Source: Thiotrichales bacterium (GTDB lineage Bacteria; Pseudomonadota; Gammaproteobacteria; HK1). Taken from it: a stretch of DNA of 64,000 nt. The notes below the pieces were generated by a model, which worked only from the letters and a program-made list of their open reading frames with translations, did not search any database and was not told the origin of the DNA. The DNA lies in assembly GCA_026709935.1 (NCBI GenBank), contig JAPOSC010000004.1, positions 124,789-188,788 of the forward strand, read 5' to 3'. The position numbers and the translations under genes are program-made. Positions 63,101-64,000 of the stretch are shown piece after piece. Position 1 is the first letter of the stretch. Every line of letters begins with the position of its first letter.

Positions 63101-64000
63101 ATGAGAACGCGGCGGTTGTCGAGACGGATCCCCTGGCTGACTTGGGCGGCGCTGGTGGTGGCGGCGCTGGTCGCGGTGCCCATTCTCAGCGTCCTCTCCA
63201 GTGTCTTTCAGTCCGGTCAGGGAAACTGGCCGCATCTTGTCGAGACGGTCCTCCCCCACTACATCGCGAACAGCCTGAGCCTGATGGCGGGCGTCTCCGT
63301 CGGCGTGGTGGTCGCGGGGGTCGGTCCCGCCTGGCTCGTGGTCATGTGCGAGTTTCCCGGCCGCCGGCTGTTCGAATGGACGCTGATCCTGCCGCTCGCG
63401 GTGCCGGCCTATGTGGTCGCCTATGCGTATACGGACTTTCTTCAGGCCGCCGGCCCGTTGCAGACCTGGATTCGCGACCTGACGGGTTGGGGGGTGCGCG
63501 ATTACTGGTTTCCGCAAATTCGCAGCCTGGAAGGCGCCATCATCATCTTTTCCGCGGTGTTGATGCCCTATACCTATCTGCTTGCTCGCACCGCTTTTCT
63601 GGAGCAATCCATCAGCGTGCTGGGGGCCGCCTCGACCCTGGGGAAATCACCGTGGAACCGATTCCGCACCGTCGCGGTCCCGTTGGCCCGCCCGGCCATC
63701 GTTACCGGGACGGCGCTGGCCCTGATGGAAACCCTGGCCGACTTCGGCACGGTCGCGCATTTCGGCATCAGCACGTTCACGACCGGCATCTACAGGACCT
63801 GGTTCTCCATGGGCGACCGCGTGGCGGCGGCCCAGCTATCGAGCATCCTCGTGGCCTTCGTGTTCGCGTTGCTGCTGCTCGAGCGCTACAGCCGCCACCG
63901 GGCTCGCTTCTATCGAATCGGCGGTACGTACGAGCAGATCGAACCCGCCCGGCTGCATGGATGGCGGGCGTGGAGCGCGGCTCTGTTCTGTGCCGCACCC
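63101..64000 (+). CDS. Iron(III) ABC transporter permease (FbpB-like), 3' end beyond window
   Basis: The frame is open from the ATG at 63101 to the right edge, 300 codons. The protein starts MRTRRLSRRIPWLTWAALVV with membrane helices. It has an EAA loop AASTLGKSPWNRFRTVAVPL and then METLADFGTVAHFG, both typical of the fused two-domain FbpB/AfuB iron permeases (about 520-550 residues). Only the first permease domain is visible. Position after fur suggests iron control, but I found no clear Fur box in the 152-base gap. Confidence 0.88.
   Translation, partial: MRTRRLSRRIPWLTWAALVVAALVAVPILSVLSSVFQSGQGNWPHLVETVLPHYIANSLSLMAGVSVGVVVAGVGPAWLVVMCEFPGRRLFEWTLILPLAVPAYVVAYAYTDFLQAAGPLQTWIRDLTGWGVRDYWFPQIRSLEGAIIIFSAVLMPYTYLLARTAFLEQSISVLGAASTLGKSPWNRFRTVAVPLARPAIVTGTALALMETLADFGTVAHFGISTFTTGIYRTWFSMGDRVAAAQLSSILVAFVFALLLLERYSRHRARFYRIGGTYEQIEPARLHGWRAWSAALFCAAP

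Overview
The window is high-GC bacterial chromosome. Its gene content (pstSCAB-phoU with PhoB-type boxes, hrpA, mtfA, fur, a HlyU-family protein, tctCBA, hisN) fits a proteobacterium, most likely a gammaproteobacterium. That placement is an inference from gene families; there is no rRNA gene to fix it. I saw no tRNA, rRNA, CRISPR array or complete insertion sequence.

Layout. 1-3083 holds most of a type III-like helicase-nuclease that runs off the left edge. A dipeptide epimerase, a short block of 23-bp tandem repeats and the MtfA peptidase follow. 5838-11434 is the high-affinity phosphate operon pstS-pstC-pstA-pstB-phoU (minus strand). Four Pho-box half sites lie upstream of it and overlap the likely start of the divergent hrpA helicase gene.

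15576-38051 is a defence island built on a class 1 DISARM locus (drmD, drmMI, drmA, drmB, drmC, all on the minus strand). The drm genes keep their expected order but are separated by other modules. A VapBC-type pair and an AAA ATPase-TOPRIM pair lie between drmD and drmMI. Between drmMI and drmA are a small coupled gene, a broken AAA ATPase without its Walker A segment, a short type II CBASS operon (CD-NTase, E2-like protein, patatin-like phospholipase), a fused HTH-ImmA/IrrE regulator and a PIN-domain protein. The regulator gene and the CBASS operon diverge from an AT-rich region with a large inverted repeat, so one operator may control both CBASS and drmABC. The DrmMI methyltransferase frame is interrupted by a single in-frame TAG just before its YTP motif, so DISARM may be inactive or altered here.

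38048-42936 is a metabolic operon (tctC-tctB-tctA, an AtuA/DUF1446 protein, a DUF4387 protein). The drmD start overlaps the DUF4387 stop, which marks the island edge. 43423-47724 carries a Ca2+/Na+ antiporter, carbamate kinase, a ferredoxin-NADP reductase and a Phd-RelE type toxin-antitoxin pair. 47815-50522 encodes a molybdopterin-binding hydroxylase large subunit and a MoaD-like protein with a minisatellite-encoded N-terminus. 50799-53187 is a second defence locus: an adenine methyltransferase overlapping a probable restriction endonuclease.

53255-59688 looks catabolic: a three-gene amine/opine-type dehydrogenase, an M20 peptidase and a Tat-exported dipeptide/oligopeptide-type binding protein. 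The right end has an APH-like phosphotransferase, a HlyU protein, hisN, fur with twin hairpins, and an iron ABC permease that runs off the right edge.
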